Shown piece by piece: positions 61,281 through 64,000 of a DNA stretch of 64,000 nucleotides. Within the stretch, counting starts at the first letter, position 1. Each line of letters starts with the position of its first letter. The position numbers and the translations under genes are program-made. The notes below the pieces were generated by a model. It was not told where the DNA came from and did no database searches. It was given only the letters and a program-made list of their open reading frames with translations. Source of the DNA: Arsenophonus sp052174535 (GTDB lineage: Bacteria; Pseudomonadota; Gammaproteobacteria; Enterobacterales; Enterobacteriaceae); the NCBI GenBank assembly GCA_052174535.1, contig JBQMRQ010000062.1, positions 6,631-70,630 of the forward strand. The letters run 5' to 3'.

Positions 61281-62195
61281 TAGATTAAATATTTATTTTG
61301 ATGATTAAGATTTTATCTTATTTATATATTATAAATAGACTCTAGTATTGTTATACTGGAAATTGTAATTGAATAATAATTACATCTCAAGTATAAAAAT
61401 GGAGGTCGATTAACTTAACTAATAAGTAAGAAAAAATAGATTCGTCAATCTAGGGTGACGTTGATTAATCGAAATAATAGTTTGTAACTATTTTATCAGA
61501 ATATTAATTTTATGAGTTATTTTCAACCCTTTAATTATATAGTAAAAATAGCAAAATAATAATTATATCTTATCATCATTTTCTTATGTTGTAAAAGTTA
61601 CTTTAGAATTAAATACGGATAAAAACGGGATAAATCTTGGATATTAATTGTTTATATTCTTAATTATTAATTTCTGCCGATTGATTATTTACTAGCTAAC
61701 CACCAATTAATGTATAATTACTTTCAAAGTCTGATAGCAGATAAAATTATTTGCTATATAAATAATATAATGAGGTAATTTTATGTTCATTTTCGATGAA
61801 AGGAATATTTTTTCTTTTTGTGAAAGAGTAAGTTTTATTCCATACTTGTGAAATTTTGTAAATTAGAATTTCTGAAAAATAGTCAACTAAAGACTTAGGA
61901 TTATTAGTAAATATTTTCTATATAAGATGAATAGTAATAATTTCTAGGCTGACTCTAACCTATCTTACTTCAGCATCGACTAATTTAGTATAAAACCTAT
62001 TTAAAGTATAAATTACTAAGAATTTAATTTAAACAAGTTGCTAATAACTTAGCTGGTAAGCTCAATAAATTATTCTTTTTTTAGATAATCTTCAATTTAG
62101 ATTAATATAGAAAAATTCGATGAATATTGGCTTTATGAGACATAATCTGTAGGTATTAATGGTGCTGAACAATCTTCCATTAGTAGACTTATGCT
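61281..62195. other. Eroded DNA downstream of ribB
   Basis: No intact gene. At 61,783 an ATG with a good ribosome binding site (ATGAGG) opens a frame of only 22 codons, possibly the start of a dead gene that I cannot identify. zupT or ygiD, ribB neighbours in E. coli, could have been here, but no residue text supports either. Confidence 0.4.
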
Positions 62196-62199
62196 AATT

Positions 62200-62890
62200 T
62201 ATGGTGTATGGGATTTTACCTATAGTGGGTAGATTAATTATCCTGTTAATTAATTTTATGGATAATCAACAATAGAGATATGATATCTCATAAAAAAGTC
62301 TATCCTATAGCTTATCTGCAAAACTAGATATTATCCTAAATTCTTACATGAACTTATTCGTAATTCTGACAAGGAGCTGTTAGCACCGTTGTTGAGAGTT
62401 AACTCGACTCGAAGTCACTATTTTGCAATAACATGCTAAACTAGTTCCTTGTCGACGCTAGGAAATGCTAATCGATTGTAACGGTTATTTATCATAGAGA
62501 CCTATATACAGACTCCTATTGGCAATATTGAGATTAAAGTGCCTAATATTAGGGAATTTACAATTAATTTCAACATTGATAAGAGTAAATTTATATGGTT
62601 CGTCATAACAAACAACCATTAGGAATTACGGATAGATCTATAGACAAAGTGGTGTTTAAAATGCTATTACAGCATAATAGCTTCAAGCTCAGCCTCAACA
62701 GCGGTGACTATCAACTACCTCTGTTACCATTACGGATGAGTTAGTGCAATAGATCAGAAATCATATCTGGTTTCGGCATTATCTGCATAATAGACTTTTT
62801 ATGCATATTACCTATATCTTATTAAAACAATTTATGAAATTAATCACCAAGATATTGCAAAAGTTTCCAAAACTACATACACAAGAAATT
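62200..62890. mobile_element. Two IS256 N-terminal fragments head to head
   Basis: 62,205-62,550 is the left end and N-terminal block in plus orientation ('tggtgtatgggatttta', 'tagagatatgatatctcat', 'gtaacggttatttatcatag'). 62,590-62,890 is the same region in minus orientation ('cataacaaacaaccattagg', 'attacggatagatctata', ending 'ccaaaactacatacacaaga'). The C-terminal halves are absent. It may have arisen by recombination between inverted copies or by deletion of the interior. Confidence 0.6.
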
Positions 62891-63010
62891 AGCATACTCC
62901 TTATCTGGATAGACTAAAAGTTATAGGCTGAACGATTTTCGTCACTGGAACGTTTGTATATATAAGAGTTTCAGATAAAGACTCACGCTTTAATCGCTAT
63001 ATACTGAAAT
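62891..63010. other. Unassigned spacer
   Basis: A short stretch between the IS256 fragments and repeat B. Nothing recognisable. Confidence 0.3.
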
Positions 63011-63014
63011 TAAA

Positions 63015-64000
63015 AGTATATCATATATCAAAAAAGAGTATGATTTTTTAAATAATTAAATTTTAATTTTGAACTAATCTTTTATAGACTAAAATGGAGT
63101 TTTACTATCCAATACTGATTTGGGTAATTTTTGATTGCACAATTAAATATATTGACAAAGAGTGGATCTAAAATTCTTAACAAAATTGAAATTATAGCTT
63201 TGTAGTCCATCTTTAATAGTACCCCCCATTAAATCACACTCAACCATGCTATTCGTTTAAGAATTCCTCTTAGATGGCGCTAAAGTCAGTGTTCTATAAT
63301 CAAGCTCTGTCCATGATTAGAAATTAAGTCCCTTTTTACTTTAAGAAAAGTTCAAAGAACTCTTTTTACTGCTAAAAAGAGATAAAATCACTTATTATAT
63401 ATTATAAGTGAAATTTTATCTAAGTATGCATTCTTTAATCTAATGTACTAATTTTAGAGATATTAACACTAAATTTGACTTAATAAGCATTCTTTTTCTA
63501 TTCTATATATTCTTTCTGAGCATAATTCTATTCCCTATCTCCCCAGGCTAAACCTGTCAGCAAAAGCAGCCTATCGTCATTCAGAATAATTTGTACATAT
63601 CTATAAGCAGGAATCTCCTTTTATTAGGATAGTAAAACCCTAATTTTTCTTGTTATCATCTTTATCGCCATTATACTCACTTCGGTATAATGTGTTTCAT
63701 TGAAGATTCGACAAGAATCATAGTAAGATACCATCTTATATACCTCGCTAGAATATGGCTAATATATCGTTCGATTATCTATTATTGCGTCAGCATCTGT
63801 TATCAGTACTACTTCAAGTTTTTATAGTAATGATGCACAATTCCTCCTCCTCTTTCGGTAATATCGTAGTTTTAATATAAATATTAGAGTTAAGGTAACA
63901 CTAGAAGATATTTGAGCTATTCTAAAAGCTCATTTTATCTTTTTATCAAAGTAAACTTTTCCAATAACCGTCCATATTATTCCTTTAGAATAACGCTACT
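63015..64000 (+). repeat. Repeat family B, left part, continuing past the window
   Basis: An uninterrupted left end ('gagtatgattttttaaataa', 'aattttgaactaatctttta', 'gttttactatccaatactg') followed by about 0.9 kb matching 41,550-42,420: 'agaatatggctaatata', then 'gcgtcagcat.tg' and 'gtaatgatgcacaat'. This copy shows what the element looked like without the IS256 insertion present at 40,090. No intact frame. Confidence 0.55.

Noticed and set aside
61783..61851. 22-codon frame with a good ribosome binding site after ribB
   Set aside because: Too short, no known small protein, downstream DNA not coding. Perhaps the start of a dead gene.
1..64000. CRISPR arrays, prophage, secretion or toxin-antitoxin systems
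   Set aside because: No regularly spaced repeats and no recognisable genes of these kinds were found; dispersed repeats here are decayed mobile elements.

Overview
The window comes from a gammaproteobacterium of the Enterobacterales whose genome is shrinking, most likely a host-restricted (insect-symbiont type) lineage. Every intact gene I recognise has its closest remembered match in that order. DNA is strongly A+T-rich. Only about 43% of the window (roughly 27.6 kb by adding gene lengths) is intact protein-coding sequence. The rest is eroded insertion sequences, other dispersed repeats and gene fossils. I cannot name the genus from sequence alone; Arsenophonus-, Sodalis- or Serratia symbiotica-like stages of decay would all fit.

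Layout. (1) 1-3,205: inverted IS256-family relics and a second repeat family. (2) 3,244-5,831, minus strand: surE-pcm-nlpD, with the usual neighbours truD and rpoS gone. (3) 5,832-15,270: an A+T desert, repeat relics and unrecognised fossils. (4) 15,634-17,383: an isolated intact putrescine importer gene, puuP, behind a structured leader. (5) 17,384-21,082: eroded DNA with one IS256 relic. (6) 21,083-55,275: a long block in the order known from E. coli: rne, rluC, [yceF], [yceD], rpmF, plsX, fabH, fabD, fabG, acpP, [fabF], pabC, mltG, tmk, holB, tatD/ycfH, hinT, lpoB, [thiK], ndh, mfd, lolC, lolD, lolE, [cobB]. Bracketed genes survive only as fossils sitting exactly where synteny predicts them. 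(7) 56,957-61,280: hldE, ubiK and ribB, from another ancestral neighbourhood, with a corroded FMN riboswitch ahead of ribB. (8) 61,281-64,000: eroded DNA and repeats.

What is kept are cell-envelope and core functions: phospholipid and fatty-acid synthesis (plsX, fabHDG, acpP), peptidoglycan control (nlpD, mltG, lpoB), lipoprotein export (lolCDE), LPS heptose (hldE), RNA decay and processing (rne, rluC), replication and repair (holB, tmk, mfd), folate (pabC), riboflavin (ribB), ubiquinone (ubiK), NADH oxidation (ndh) and polyamine uptake (puuP). Breaks between ancestral blocks coincide with IS256-family relics, which suggests that these copies mediated rearrangements before they died. I found no tRNA, rRNA or CRISPR array and no clear new multi-gene system. 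The most informative items are the decaying riboswitch, the fossil genes in syntenic slots, the palindrome inside the fabF fossil, the puuP leader, and the unidentified repeat families.
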